Source: Symsagittifera roscoffensis (Eukaryota; Xenacoelomorpha; Acoela; Convolutidae). From it: a DNA stretch of 64,000 nucleotides. Numbering within the stretch: position 1 is the first letter of the stretch; each line of letters starts with the position of its first letter. Shown here piece after piece: positions 12,338 to 25,073 of this stretch. Location of the stretch: the NCBI RefSeq assembly GCF_963678635.1, contig NC_087066.1:45001624-45065623 (forward strand). The letters run 5' to 3'. Both the position numbers and the translations under genes were made by a program. Under the pieces are notes generated by a model that did not search any database, had not been told where the DNA came from, and was given only the letters and a program-made list of their open reading frames with translations.

Positions 12338-13975
12338 ATTTTTCTTTTTGATCTTGTGACAGAATAGTTTTTTCTAATTTTCGAATTTTTTTTTGTTTGA
12401 GTTATCCTCTTATGAGTTATGTTGTCTACATTTTGATGTTCGTTCGGGAAGCTCTCTTTCATTTTTATCTAATAGTTTTTGGATAGGGTGTATATCAGTG
12501 CTTTGATTTTGTTCCTGTTTTGAAATATTTTAAAATAAATTTAAGTCCTGTAAAGGATTATAATTGAGTCAATTCGCAGAGAACGTACTCTTTTGGATAA
12601 TAAGGTAAAAAATTGTTTCGATGTTGAACGATTTCTTTTTTGTTTAGGTCCGTAAGTTTGTATGTTACATCAATGGGTTTATCAATTATTTTATATGGTC
12701 CATTTTGGAGTGTTTGTAATTTTTTGAAATTATTTTTTGTGTTGTAAAATTTGGGATTAAAACTTATGTTCCAATTTCTAAAATTGTAGCTGGATAAAAT
12801 CGAGAATTTATTTGGAAATTAATATTTTGTCTTTGTAACAATTTTTTTGTTACTTTCTGGTACATCTCATTGTGTTTTTTATCTCTGTTTAAAATCCATT
12901 CGGTGTGTGTACCGGAAGCTATTTTTGGAATTTGTGGATGATGAAAATGATCTTCATCGTGGGTATGTAGTGGTAGATTATAATATATTGATTCTTTAGT
13001 GGGTTGACAATAACCTAGTGTATGTTTTGAAAAATTTGCTGTCAACATTATCGGTTTCCGTGATTTTTGGTTGAAAACCATTTCATAGGGTGATATCCCT
13101 AAAGTTGTTGTGATTTGTGAGTTATAAAATATTAGGACTAGATTTACAATTGTTGACAATTCAGAATATCGTGTGTCATTTCCGTTAATGAGCGGTTCAT
13201 ACTTTCGACTAATCCATTAGTCCAAGGTGCATGAGATGTACGTGGTTTGTGCTTAATATTATATAAGTGGCATATTGTAAAGATATCGTTGTTTATAATT
13301 TCAGTGCCATTGTCTGTAACAAGGATTTCGGGTAAAACAAATTTTGCTATCCAATGTTCATAAAGTGTTGTATATGCATAATAAGCATTACAACGAATTA
13401 CTGGGTTAAGTGCTACGTAGTGTGTGAATGCTTCGACTTTGACCATTATACATGAGTTTCCTTCTGAGGATGGTGTTATTGGTCCTTTTGTATCGAATGA
13501 AATTCTGTGATTGAACTATAGACTTTGTCCTTTAAATTCTTGTTTTTCTGCAATTTGTTTTTGGCTTGGGTATGGTTTATTTAATTGACATGTTATGCAA
13601 TCTTTGCATAATACTTTTACCAAAATTGGTGCATTTGGGAAATAAATACTTTGTATAAAAATTGAATATGTTTTTTTTCTGCTCCTGAGTGTCCTTTAGT
13701 GTGTAAATAGTGAGACGTATGAAAAGTTATAAGCATCATACTTAATGGTCGGCAGGGTACTTTGAAATCAGATTTATGGTATTCTAGAACATTTGTGTTT
13801 TCGTTGATAGAGGTATTGTTCAATTTTCTGAAATATCTAAGAAGGGTTTTGTTTTCTAGAATGGTGATATTGGCTTTAATTGGCTTGGTTTTATATTTGT
13901 GCTAAGATTTTAATTGTCTAATGACTCGGTCGAGATTTTGATGTTTCTGTAATAACTTTGATATTTGTTTTGGAA
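12338..13975 (-). pseudogene. Integrase segment, tandem copy 2 of E1
   Basis: A second copy reads, on the minus strand, the pre-integrase/HHCC part (about 13,570-13,975), the catalytic core (frame 13,144-13,446), the C-terminal domain (frame 12,764-13,159) and the polyprotein tail up to 12,338. A ~25-bp deletion relative to copy 1 removes part of the helix following the catalytic Glu. The sequence from 13,561 is repeated almost identically 1,509 bases further on (15,070), which defines the repeat period between copies 2 and 3. Confidence 0.8.
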
Positions 13976-15484
13976 GTTTTGTCTCCTTTTATCTAATTGT
14001 TTTTGGATGGGGTGCATATCAGTGCTTTGATTTTGAGCTATTTTAAATAATTTTAAGTCCTGTAAAAGAGTATAATTGTGTAAGTTCTCGAAGAACGTAC
14101 TCTTTAGGGTAATAAAGTAAAAGGTTTTTTTGATATTGAGCAATTTCTTTTCTGTTCAAGTCTGTAAATTTTTTTGTTACATCAGTGGGTTTATCAATTA
14201 TTTGATACGGTCCTTTTAGGAGTGGTTCTATTTTTTTTAGAAATTCCTTTTTGTGTTGTAAAGTGTGGAATTAAAACGTATGTTCCGATTTTTAAATTTG
14301 TAGCTGGGGTAATTCGGGAATTTTTTTGGGAATTAACTTTTGCCTTTGTAACATTAATTTTTTTGTTACTTTCTGGTAAATTTTGTTGTGTTTTTTGTCA
14401 CTGTTTAAAATCCATTCGGTGTGTGTACCGGAAGCTAATTTAAAAATTTGTGCACGATGAAAATGATCTTCATCGTGGGTATGTAGTGGTAGATTATAAT
14501 ATATTGATTCTTTAGTGGGTTGACAATAACCTAGTGTATGTTTTGAAGAATTTGCTGTCAACATTATCGGTTTCCGTGATTTTTGGTTGAAAACCATTTC
14601 ATAGGGTGATAGTCCTAAAGTTGTTGTGATTTGTGAGTTATAAGATATTAGGACTAGATTTACATCTGTTGACAACTCAGTATATCGTGTGTCATTTCTG
14701 TAAATGATATTCCTTCGACTAAACCAATAGTCCAAGGTGCGTGAGATGTACGTGTTTTAAGTTTAATGTTATATAAGTGGCATAGTGTAATGATGTCGTT
14801 ATTTACAATTTCAGTGCCATTGTCTGTGACAAGGTTTTCGGGTAAACAGAATTTTGCTATCCAGCGTTAATAAAGTGTTGCATATGCATAATAAGCATTA
14901 CAATGAGGTACTGGTTAAGTGCTACCTAGTTTGTGAATGCATCGACTATGACCATTATATATGGGTTTCCTTCTGAGGATGGTGTTATTGGTCCTTTTGT
15001 ATCGAATGAAATTGTGTGATTGAACTATAGACTTTGTCCTTTAATTTCTTGTTTTTCTGCAATTTGTTTTTGGCTTGGGTATGGTTTATTTAATTGACAT
15101 GTTATGCAATCATTGCATAATACTTTTACCAAAATTGGTGCATTTGGGAAATAAAAACTTTGTATAAAAATTGAATATGTTTTTTTTCTGCTTCTGAGTG
15201 TCCTCTAGTGTGTAAATAGTGAGACGTATGAAAAGTTATAAGCATCATACTTAATGGTCGGCAGGGTACTTTGAAATCAGATGTATGGTATTCTAGAACA
15301 TTTGTGTTTTCGTTGATAGAGGTATTGTTAAACTTTCTGAAATATCTAAGAAGGGTTTTGTTTTCTAGAATGGTGATATTGGCTTTAATTGGCTTGGTTT
15401 TATATTTGTGCTAAGATTTTAATTGTCTAATGACTCGGTCGAGATTTTGATGTTTCTGTAATAACTTTGATATTTGTTTTGGAA
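13976..15484 (-). pseudogene. Integrase segment, tandem copy 3 of E1
   Basis: A third copy contains the HHCC region (about 15,070-15,330), core (about 14,730-15,010), C-terminal domain (14,292-14,735) and tail. It is almost the same as copy 4 and, in its HHCC part, almost the same as copy 2. A deletion near 14,700-14,730 removes part of the catalytic-Glu helix and is shared with copy 4, so copies 3 and 4 arose by duplication after that deletion. Confidence 0.8.
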
Positions 15485-16930
15485 GTTTTGTCTCCTTTTA
15501 TCTAATTGTTTTTGGATGGGGTGCATATCAGTGCTTTGATTTTGATTGTGTTCTGAGCTATTTTAAATAATTTTAAGTCCTGTAAAAGAGTATAATTGTG
15601 TAAGTTCTCGAAGAACGTACTCTTTAGGGTAATAAAGTAAAAGTTTTTTTTGATGTTGAGCAATTTATTTTCTGTTCAAGTCTGTAAATTTGTTTGTTAC
15701 ATCAGTGGGTTTATCAATTATTTGATACGGTCCTTTTCGGAGTGGTTTTTTTTTTTTAGAAATTCCTTTTTGTGTTGTAAAGTGTGGAATTAAAATGTAT
15801 GTTCCGATTTTTAAATTTGTAGCTGGGGTAATTCGGGAATTTTTTTGGGAATTAACTTTTGCCTTTGTAACATTAATTTTTTTGTTACTTTCTGGTAAAT
15901 TTTGTTGTGTTTTTTGTCTCTGTTTAAAATCCATTCGGTGTGTGTACCGGAAGCTAATTTAAGAATTTGCGCATGATGAAAATGATCTTCATCGTGGGTA
16001 TGTAGTGGTAGATTATAATATATTGATTCTTTAGTGGGTTGACAATAACCTAGTGTATAATTTGAAGAATTTGCAGTCAACATTATCGGTTTCCGTGATT
16101 TTTGGTTGAAAACCATTTCATAGGGTGATAGTCCTAAATCTGTTGTGATTTGTGAGTTATAAGATATTAGGACTAGATTTACATCTGTTGACAACTCGTG
16201 TATCGTGTGTCATTTCTGTAAATGATATTCCTTCGACTAAACCAATAGTCCAAGGTGCGTGAGATGTACGTGTATTAAGTTTAATGTTATATAAGTGGCA
16301 TAGTGTAATGATGTCGTTATTTACAATTTCAGTGCCATTGTCTGTGACAAGGTTTTCGGGTAAACAGAATTTTGCTATCCAGCGTTAATAAAGTGTTGCA
16401 TATGCATAATAAGCATTACAATGAGGTACTGGTTAAGTGCTACCTAAAGTGTGAATGCATTGACTATGACCATTATATATGGGTTTCCTTCTGAGGATGG
16501 TGATAATGGTCCTTTTGAATCGAATGAAATTCTGTGAATGAAGTATAGACTTTGTCCTTTAAAACTGGTGCATTTGGGAAACAAAAACATTGTATAAAAT
16601 TTGAATATGTTTTTTTCTGCTCTTGAGTGTCCTTTAGTGTGTAAAGAGTGAGAGGTATGAAAAGCTATAACCATCATACTTAATGGTAGGCAGGGTACTT
16701 TGATATCAGATGATTGGTATTCTAGAATATCTGTGTTTTCGTTGATAGAGTTGTTTTTAAATTTTCTGAATTATCTAAGAAGGGTTTTATTTCCTAGAAT
16801 GGTGATATTGGCTTTAATTGGCTTGGTTTTATATATTTAATTGCCAAGATTTTAATTGTCTAAGGACTGGGTCGAGATTTTTATGTTTCTGTAATAACTC
16901 GAGTGTTATTTTTTCTGTTATTGGGAGAAA
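15485..16930 (-). pseudogene. Integrase segment, tandem copy 4 of E1 (joined to RNase H)
   Basis: This is the copy directly continuous with the upstream pol sequence. It has frames at 16,444-16,677 (first catalytic-Asp region, with the Cys-x2-Cys of the zinc domain deleted by about 100 bases compared with copies 2 and 3), 15,811-16,194 and 15,665-15,934. It shares with copy 3 the deletion after the core. Non-functional. Confidence 0.8.
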
Positions 16931-17285
16931 AATGTTCTCAATTTCTATTTTTGATAGAGTAATTGTATCTAGTGGGTCATGAAGGTTGAAAACATGGTTA
17001 ATTGTATATTTTGAGTCGTTATTTGGTGGGCCTGATAAATTTATACTATCAGTTAGGTTTTTTTTCTATTAAAGGGAAAAGAACCTTTTTATATAATTTT
17101 TGTTTGAATGGTTTTTGTTGTGTGTTGTTTTTAATCCACGAAGAGAATGGTATCGGTTTGAATGTAGATTTTCCTAGTAGGTGTACTTCGTAGTGATTGT
17201 TTTGACAACCTTAATATAGTTTAAAAATGTTGTAAATTATAAGTTTGCCATTGGTCTATGAGATTTTCTACTGGAAAATTGCATT

Positions 17286-18740
17286 TTAGTCTTGGTGAGG
17301 TTTCATCTTGTGCAAGGAAAATTTAACATATTGTGTTACTTCAACTGTTGTTTTTCTTGTTAACAATTCAGATGGTGTATTTCTACTGAGAGTATTGGGT
17401 ACTGCAAGGTTTTTTCCTCCTGTCCAAACTATATGTAAGTTTGGGTTTTTCATAAAAATTAGTTGAAATTGATAAAATTTATCGTTTGGGTTTGATTTTT
17501 GCGTGAAAAGAAAGATTATTGGTTTATGATCTGTAAATAAAACTGTTGGATGTTTAGATCCAAGTATTTCAAACTCATATTCTGTACGTGTATATATTAT
17601 AGCTGTGCATTCTCTCATAAGAGTAGAGAGTCCAAGTTCAGCTTGTGTGAATAGTCTACAGTTTGCGTAAATGAGGTTCATTTTATTTGTTCCATTGTGA
17701 GATTGTAATAATGCTGCGCCAATTCCAAAGTTTGAGGAGTCGCACATGGCATAAAATGGTTGGTCGGGATCTGGAATAGTGTTTGATAACTTTTCAGTGA
17801 GAAGAGTTTTATTTCTTCAAATCGTTTCTGATGTTCTATTGTCCATTCAAAAAAATTCTGTTGTCTAAGGATGTTGTAGAATGGTCTTAAGTATTATTAC
17901 ATTTTTTATACGTAATTACTTAAGAAACTCAAATCCCAAGAAATTCTTGTTTTTTCTTTTTATTCCAAGGTGGTTGGAGTTTTTGCATTGCATCTATGCG
18001 AGATTTTAATGGAGTTATAGTGTTTCTTTCTAAAATATGTCCAAGGAATTTTACTCGTGTTAGAAAAAAATGTGATTAATTCGAGGCTGCTTTCATGTTT
18101 TTTGTAATATTTTTTGATGATATTTTTCTAAGACAATGAACATTTTTTCTTTTGTTTGTGACTCCATTAAATTGCATTTTACAGCTGACAATTTTACTCA
18201 TGAATGCTGAAAATGCTGCTGGTCCTGTGGAAATTCCATTGAATAATCTGTTGAACTCGTATTGTTGATTTCCAATAACGAATCGTGTTAATCGTCACGA
18301 TTGTTCGTCTAATGGCATTCGATTAAATGCACTAATCATATCTGCTGTTGTGAATTATTTACCGCTTATTTTTGTGAGAATTACTTGAATTAGTTCAATA
18401 GGCCAATTATATTTAGATTCATCAAATAATGAATTGAGATATCTTGCATCTAGAACAATTTATAATGATTCTCCTTTTGCTAAAATGATAACGGGGTTTA
18501 TGAATGTATTACTATTTGGCTGTTCTTCTTTTTTTACTGGAGAAATGATTTCATATTGTTCTAGTATTTCAAGTAATCGGTTAATTTTGTCTTTTAAGTG
18601 AATTAGGATTTTACTTGCTCGTTGTTTTTTGAAAACTGCGTCAGGTTTTAGAGGTAAATTTAAGGGTGAATTTATTTTTCTAAAACCAAATTTAGATGTT
18701 TCGTAATATTTGAGTATTTTAATAATAGGTCAGCTAATTG
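17286..18740 (-). pseudogene. Reverse transcriptase-RNase H of E1 (inactive)
   Basis: The RNase H part (17,286-17,747) keeps the CDSSNFGIGAALLQ, RECTAI and FTDHKP motifs that carry the three catalytic acids in E3. Upstream on the minus strand, RT motifs are recognisable to about 18,740 but are split by many stops. At about 18,160-18,195 the sequence jumps across the position of the YLDD catalytic box, so the two central aspartates are missing. The enzyme could not be active even if frames were read through. By order and similarity to E3 this is the middle of a gypsy-type pol. Confidence 0.85.
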
Positions 18741-19990
18741 TTCAAATTCTTTTTGTGTTATCTGAGAGTGTTGAAAATTAAACATTGTTAAGAATTTTTG
18801 TGGTTCTTCCGTGTATTTTGATATTTGAAATGTTGGTTTAAAGTAGGGTGTTTTTGCGAAATAATCTGTGTTTCGTTTTTCATTACTTACTATATTATTA
18901 ATTGATAATTCTTCGTTAAAAATTGTTGATTCACAAATTTCTAATAGTTGTAAAACATTATTTACTCAATACGCTATTTTTTTGTGGGAGAAACTGTTGC
19001 GTTAGTTTCACAATAATCGAATAGTCATAATTGTAGGGTTATTTGATATGGAGAATTGTTTTATATATGTAAAGAAATCATATCTGAGTTTGAGTCTTTC
19101 ATGTAATTGATAGATGAAATGGTTACTCGGAAAAATTTATGAATTAGTCTGAATTCAAGGTCAGACATAAAGAGATGTCGTTGATTTTGTTCTTTATCAT
19201 ATTGGTGAACTTGTTTGATTGAGAAGTTATAATTATTACCTGATAGTGGTTTCAGGTGTTTCCGTTCCTGATTGTATAAAGGGTAAAATTTAAAGGAAAA
19301 TGATGGTTGTTTGTTTAATCTTTGAAAAAACGTTGAAACTGTGTTTTTCATTCTCGTGTATTTATCTTTTATATGAATTCTGCTATTCAGGATATTTATA
19401 GTTGGTATATATTTAGTAATAAATGGTATTGCAATGATATTGTGTTTTATATCTGTGAAGTGGAAGGTTTGTTTAAATGGTTCGCTCATGAGTTTGTTTG
19501 TCCCATTGTTCGAGAGGGAACAAGGAAAAGTTGGATTTTTCAATATTTCGTTGAGGTTGATCCTTGTGCGGTTGCTAGTATGCTTGCTGTTTTAAAGGGT
19601 ATTATTTTTGGATGTAGACTTTTGATTTCATTCCAAGTGGGAATGTTGATGATATTTAATTCCGCTCCGGAATCTATTTAAAAAATTTATTTCAAGGTCT
19701 GGTGTTTGAAATTGTTTGCATTTTGGACTTTCTAAAAGAAGTGGGATTGTCCAGATTTTTTCTTTTTGTAACTGCGGTTCTTTAGGTATATTTTGATAAA
19801 TGTTATTTGTGCTTGAGCATTCTGTGGGTTTTTTTTCTGTTATTTCTTCTACTAATTTTTCTTTTGTTTTGTTACTGTTTATAGGTCTTGTAAAATAGTT
19901 TAAAAGAAACTGATCACGATTTTGATAGATATGGGAATATATTGGTTTTTCGTATATAATAGGTTCGTAGGCATTTTCAACGTATATCAT
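18741..19990 (-). pseudogene. Protease and protease-RT linker of E1
   Basis: Frames 19,061-19,543 and 19,628-19,990 match the E3 protease and the ~300-residue linker between protease and RT. The codons for the catalytic Asp-Ser-Gly triad lie at about 19,660-19,675 but are put out of frame by a one-base difference in a T/A run, so the 19,628-19,990 frame reads through to a different sequence. Several further stops follow. Confidence 0.8.
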
Positions 19991-20204
19991 GTTAATTCAA
20001 ATTGTATTTTCAGTGTCATTTTCGCTATCTGTGGATTTGCAATTGATGTGGTTTAATTGCAATTCTGTGCTTTCGTTATTATCAATACCAGGGGGTCTGG
20101 TTGAGTTTCTTCAGTTGCTTGTACCTGACTTTTTTGCCTTTGATGTTTAGGTGCACTACTCTTATAATTTTGTTGTGAATTTTGATAACGTGTGTTATTT
20201 CTAT

Positions 20205-21571
20205 CTAGTGACTGAGAGTAGTTTCTTTGTCTATTGTTATAACTTGAATTTCTCTTCTGTGAATTATCGCGGGATCTATTTTGATAGTTGTTATATTTTG
20301 ATCTGTGATAACGTGATCTGTTGTTAGAATAATCGCGTGATCTATTATTTTGATATCTTTGACTTCGTTCATTTGAATTGAAATTATTCCAACGATAAGA
20401 ATAGAAACTATTTCTATTAAATGAAGAGTTTCTAGATCGATTATTTGAATAATTTCTATTTGTAGAGTTTGAATGGGAACTGGCATCAAACGAAATTTCA
20501 AGTTGGTTTGAGTTTGATCTTGAATAGTCATTTCGATATTGACTATTTCGACTATTTGATCGACTACATCTGTTTTGTGAGAAATTTCGTGAGTTTCTTT
20601 GATTTGGTGATCTTCTTCAATAGTTCGTATTTTAAGGTGATTGTTGTCCAGAGTAATTTGAGTTATATGGAAGCGGCTTCCTGAACTATTATTACTATGA
20701 AAGTTTTTGTTGGGTAAATTTTGATCTTTTTTCATGTACTGATGAAATGATTTATTTGGTTCTCTATATTTTTGTGGTTTATTTTGGTTATCTTGGTGTT
20801 TTTGTCAATGCTGTGTCCGTTTCGTCGGCAATAATTACACCATTTTTTGAAAGATGGTTTGCCTTTAAAATTTGGGTCATTCTCGTAGATGTTCAAGATT
20901 GCAGTAAATTTTTCAGATAATTCTGTATCAGAGTCGTTAATATTTATTATTTGTGAAGTAGTGGTTTGGTTGTTGTTGACATATTGCATTTTTAGATTTT
21001 CCATTTCTTCTAATTTCATAGTGATCTCAGCTTGTTCTAGTTTATCTACTAGTTTCCTAAAGTCTAAATCTGGTTCTCGGATTGAGGAAGGATGTGATGC
21101 TCTCTTTTTCATTGCTATTTTTCGCAATTGAGGTGTTAGAGTCAACATTAAGATTTCTGTCATCTTTGAGTGAGTATGCGTTTTGGACTAGTATTTCAAT
21201 TTTTACAGCAAGTTGTTTAATTGTTTCATTTGGTAGTCTACAAAACTCATTGCATAAAACTCTTTGATGTAGTTTGTTTCTTTCTGAATCAAACATTTTT
21301 GAGAATTCTTGTGTGTATCTTTTCCAATCTGCTTTTATTTCTATAGAAAAAACTGAAAACCATTTTTGGGCTGCGCGTCAAGTGTGGTTTGGATTAAAGC
21401 TGTGCGTCTAAGTATCCAATTTTGATGAAGTGGCGTGTTTACTGGTTCAGGTCCTATATTTAGAGTTAAATTTGTTGTGACGGCTTTTAGATAGTCTTCT
21501 ACAGTGTATTCAGGATCTGTGCCTGTAAATACCATTAGTGGCTTATTTGATGATACTGATGATCCAGCCAT
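20205..21571 (-). pseudogene. Gag capsid and nucleocapsid region of E1
   Basis: The capsid-like part (21,057-21,571, 20,732-21,163) matches E3 residues about 600-830. The zinc knuckle begins C-N-Y-C-R-R-N-G-H (about 20,815-20,855) but the reading frame loses the fourth ligand. The following Arg/Asn/Tyr/Ser-rich segment of E3 is represented by 20,205-20,735 in a shifted frame that reads Ile/Thr-rich. Multiple frameshifts. Confidence 0.8.
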
Positions 21572-23347
21572 TAGGTTGGATTCATAGTCATTTGTAACGA
21601 TTCTGCGGTGGTTAGCATTTGAGAAAAGTTTGTAATTTGACTTTTTGCTATTTCATGTTGTTGTAAATAAAATGGCAGTGGAGTTTTGTTGTGCATTTGA
21701 GTTGGTTGGTATGATTGTGTTTTAACTGGGTTTTGTTGTTGAAAAATACTGTTGTAAGATGTTGGATTAATTCTAGGTTGTCTTAATTGTTCATTTCGTG
21801 TGTATGGTTCGAAAGTGTTTGGTTTGTCAAAACTGTAAGAACGAGGTCTTTGGCTTGAAAAAGTTTCTTGATGATTTTGATTATAGTATTCGTCATCTTC
21901 TGACGGAAAATAATTTGTTGTATAATAATGAGGTTGATTCCTGGTATGGTATCTATTTGTATTATTTTTTCGTTGTTGAAAAAATGGGTAATTTTCACTT
22001 TGTTCTTGTGAGGATTGTGGTTGATCATTAAAATTTACTGAATTTGATGTCGTTTGTGGTATTTTTGACTTTGTGAATATGAGTAACTTTGACTATCCAT
22101 ATTAGAAGGTTTTGTTGATTTTGATCTATTCACAAAGTTGTAATTATGTTCTGCAAATTTATTTCTATGTAATGTTTGTTGTTTGTATGATGGTTTTGTG
22201 ACTGGTCGAAACGTTGGGTAATCCATTTGTGAATATTTTTGTGCAACAGAGGGTTTTACTGTGGATTGTATAATTTTTTGTTGTAGCGTTGGGTTTTTTA
22301 GTTTTGGAGTTGTAAAACTGGGTTGAATAGGTGAAAAATTTCGTTGTGCTTCTGTTAGTGTTATTGTTTCAACTATTTCTTCGCTTACAAAATTTGATGG
22401 AGTTTGTATATCTTGTTGTGTAAGATTTCTTGTTCCATTCAAGTTGTCATGATTTATAAAAGTAGAGCTTAAACTTTTATTTCCTGTTCTTTTAGGGAAG
22501 AATGTATTATAGTTTAAAGGTGTTGCATCAATCGTAAGTTGGTCCACTCTAACATAATCTTTGTGAATAGAGATTGTGCTAATTGCTTGACGTGATATAT
22601 TTGTTGGTATATTAATAAATGATTCATGAGACCATTCAGGGTCCCAAATATAATCTGATTGATCTGCTAGTACGGTTTCGTCATCTGTATTTTGTGCTCT
22701 AAAATTTTTTCTTGCTTGTGCAATAAGATCAATATTATGAATAAAATATTTGACTATAAACCATGCTAAGATTTTTTGTAAATTGTGTTTAACATGTTGT
22801 GTTATGTCCTTATTTAATAGATCTTCTCGGATTTCATTTAAAAATTTTGAAAATATTTGTATTTCTTGTCGTACAATTGTATGTCGAGATGTTTGAGTTG
22901 GTGAGTCGCTTTGAATTTCTTTCATTTCTAATTTAGATATATAGCTATGGATAAATGAGAATACATCATTTGTGAATTTTGAGTTTGCTCTTTGTGAGTT
23001 TTGGTGTTGTAAATTTTTGATGTATTGTGTAAAAACATTTGATAATTCAATATCTACGTCATAAGTTTGAAAGATATATCTCTCATGAAATATATTCGGT
23101 GATTTATTTTTTCTATTGTGTAGATTCCATATTGTGATGTGAGACTACATATACTTTTGAGATAGTGGTCAAGAAGTTTTCGTTTGATTTTTACATCAGG
23201 GAATTCTCTTAGGCACGGACTTTCTCCTTCTTCGAATAAATTTGCGGTTAAATTTTGGCAAAATTCTGCTTGTCCTCGAGCGTCAGTTAATGGATGTAAT
23301 ACAAATGAAAGTACTGAATCTTCTAGGTTATCTTCATTTTGAACCAT
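21572..23347 (-). pseudogene. Gag N-terminal domain of E1
   Basis: The start at 23,347 aligns with the start of the E3 polyprotein. The first 97 codons (23,054-23,347) and the 296-codon frame 22,035-22,925 are collinear with E3 residues about 1-95 and 170-440, including a conserved HDLQKILAWFI-type helix and an SDY(V/I)WDPEWSH motif. Frames change at about 22,930-23,050 and again near 22,030. The N-terminal part has no similarity I recognise to known matrix domains. Confidence 0.82.
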
Positions 23348-23800
23348 TTTTGTGTTGTATGACTGTTAGCGTGTAATTTTCAATGTGTCTTATTGGTTGA
23401 TTCCAATTGTACAAACGTATTGGTTTGTTTGTGTAACAATTTTTTATTATACGTTTCCCTTTTATGGACGCTGGTGACGTGGTTTCTGACTCAGTGGAAT
23501 ATACTTGATTGTCAATTTGATGGTTTTTATTTATTGAGTCAATTAAATTGTGAAGTTCTTGTATTGCGGTTGTTTCTGATTCTAAGACTGCGTTTCTTCG
23601 TTTTAAAATTCTTTTCCTAATAGTTTGTTTTTGTTTAAAAATATTTTTCTTTCTTAGTGTTTGTCTTTTTGTTCTTATGTATCCTAATGTTTGTCTGTGT
23701 GGTGTGATTACGAGGTCTTATTTTTTGTCGTTAATTAAACGGTTGTGTTTTATAATTAATTTTTTTTGTTTCTCAAATTGTCTCTTTACATAAAGTTTAG
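23334..23800 (-). pseudogene. Pre-gag reading frame of E1 (frameshifted at its start)
   Basis: Read on the minus strand, the frame is open from about 23,720 to a TGA at 23,334-23,336, overlapping the gag ATG by 14 bases. It aligns codon by codon with the E3 frame at 55,075-55,542, including a basic central stretch and a conserved LYNWNQPIRHIEN motif near the end. Stops and a shift lie in the first ~25 codons. In contrast to E3 the central codon that is TGA there is AGA here. Confidence 0.6.
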
Positions 23801-25053
23801 GATGATGGGTGCAAAATTTGGAATAGTGATTCTAATGTCTTAAACTGTTAATTCTTACAATTTTTTGTGGTAAGCTTAACTTGGGTCGTCTCTATTGGGT
23901 TGGAGAGAAAAGCTTATATCAATTCGTGAGAGTGATTTTTACTTTCTCGTGAATAATTCTAAGTTAAGATAGACTTACCTAATGCCAGGGGTTGTGATTT
24001 GTGATCAAGGGTTGGAGAATAGTAAATCGATCCACAAGGTTCAGGTATAATTAGATCGCAAGTAATTCGTTAGATACTATTTTATGACTGACTAAGTTTA
24101 AGTGTTTTAGCCTGGTTCATCTAAGAGGAGGGCGATGAAGTGAAGGATGAGTAACCGAAGTTCTTCACTGTTTATCCTAATTAAAATGGTTAGCTATTTG
24201 AAAAATTTCTGTTAATTCTGGGTCATTGATAAGGGTTGGGTAGTGAATCGATATTTGAGGTCGTTAGACACTAAATAAATTGGGAGGGAGAGAACAAAAT
24301 TGTTCTATTTGATCCAAGGATAGGCCTTGATGATCAAAAGTTTGGACATAATTTATTTTATTTTAAAGATCCAAGGGAAGCCTTGATGATCTGTTATTTA
24401 AATTGAAATTACTTAATTGAAAACAAGGATAAGCTTTGATAGTTTATCTTTAAGGGTTTTGTTAAAAAGGTTAAGTTTTAGTTTTGATGATTGTTAGTTT
24501 TGAGATTTGCTGTTATGTTTTAGGTGGTGAAGCTGGGATGAGGAGATGATTTATAAAAACTAACGATATATGATTTATACTAACTAATTTTTGTGTTTTT
24601 TATTCAGTAAATATTTTTTCAAGATGTTATTTGTTATTTAATTTACAGCTGATTTAAGAAAAACGACAAGTGTTGTTTTTATCAATCGTTACTCTATATT
24701 AATTAAGTTTGGCGCCATGACAGATTATTGAAGATGATTCTTCAAAATATTATGTCAGTGAATGAAAATTTAAATTTACTGCTGGTAGTATCCTAAATAC
24801 AAAAGTTTGAACTCGTTTTTGTCTTACAATCATGAAATCGTTTGGTAGATTTCTTCCTAGTCTTATGTCGTCTCTTGTTCGACGTCTTTTCCAATACCGG
24901 GTAGTTCTCGTATTGTTCGGAATATTGTTTCTGATCTATTGAGGCGTAGAGACATATCTACTAAATTTTTGTCATATAACATTTTTGAAATGTTGCATAT
25001 GTCTAATTATAATCTAATTTTTGTCTACGCCTAGGTTAGTTAAGGTCTGTTCG
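23801..25053 (-). other. E1 leader (5' untranslated region)
   Basis: A long leader lies between the primer-binding site and the pre-gag frame. It is homologous to 34,130-35,360 (E2) and 53,980-55,070 (E3). It contains three related imperfect hairpin words at about 24,310-24,450 (CCAAGGATAGGCCTTGATGATC and relatives). No gene is seen on the element strand. Confidence 0.7.
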
Positions 25054-25071
25054 AGACTTTTGGTTGCACCA
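25054..25071 (-). promoter_or_regulatory. Primer-binding site of E1
   Basis: Two bases inside the 5' LTR the element strand reads TGGTGCAACCAAAAGTCT. It starts TGG, the complement of a tRNA 3' CCA, and is followed by TCGAAC, matching a T-loop. E2 has TGATGCGACCATAAGTCTCG at the same place. I cannot assign the tRNA with confidence. Confidence 0.6.
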
Positions 25072-25073
25072 GA

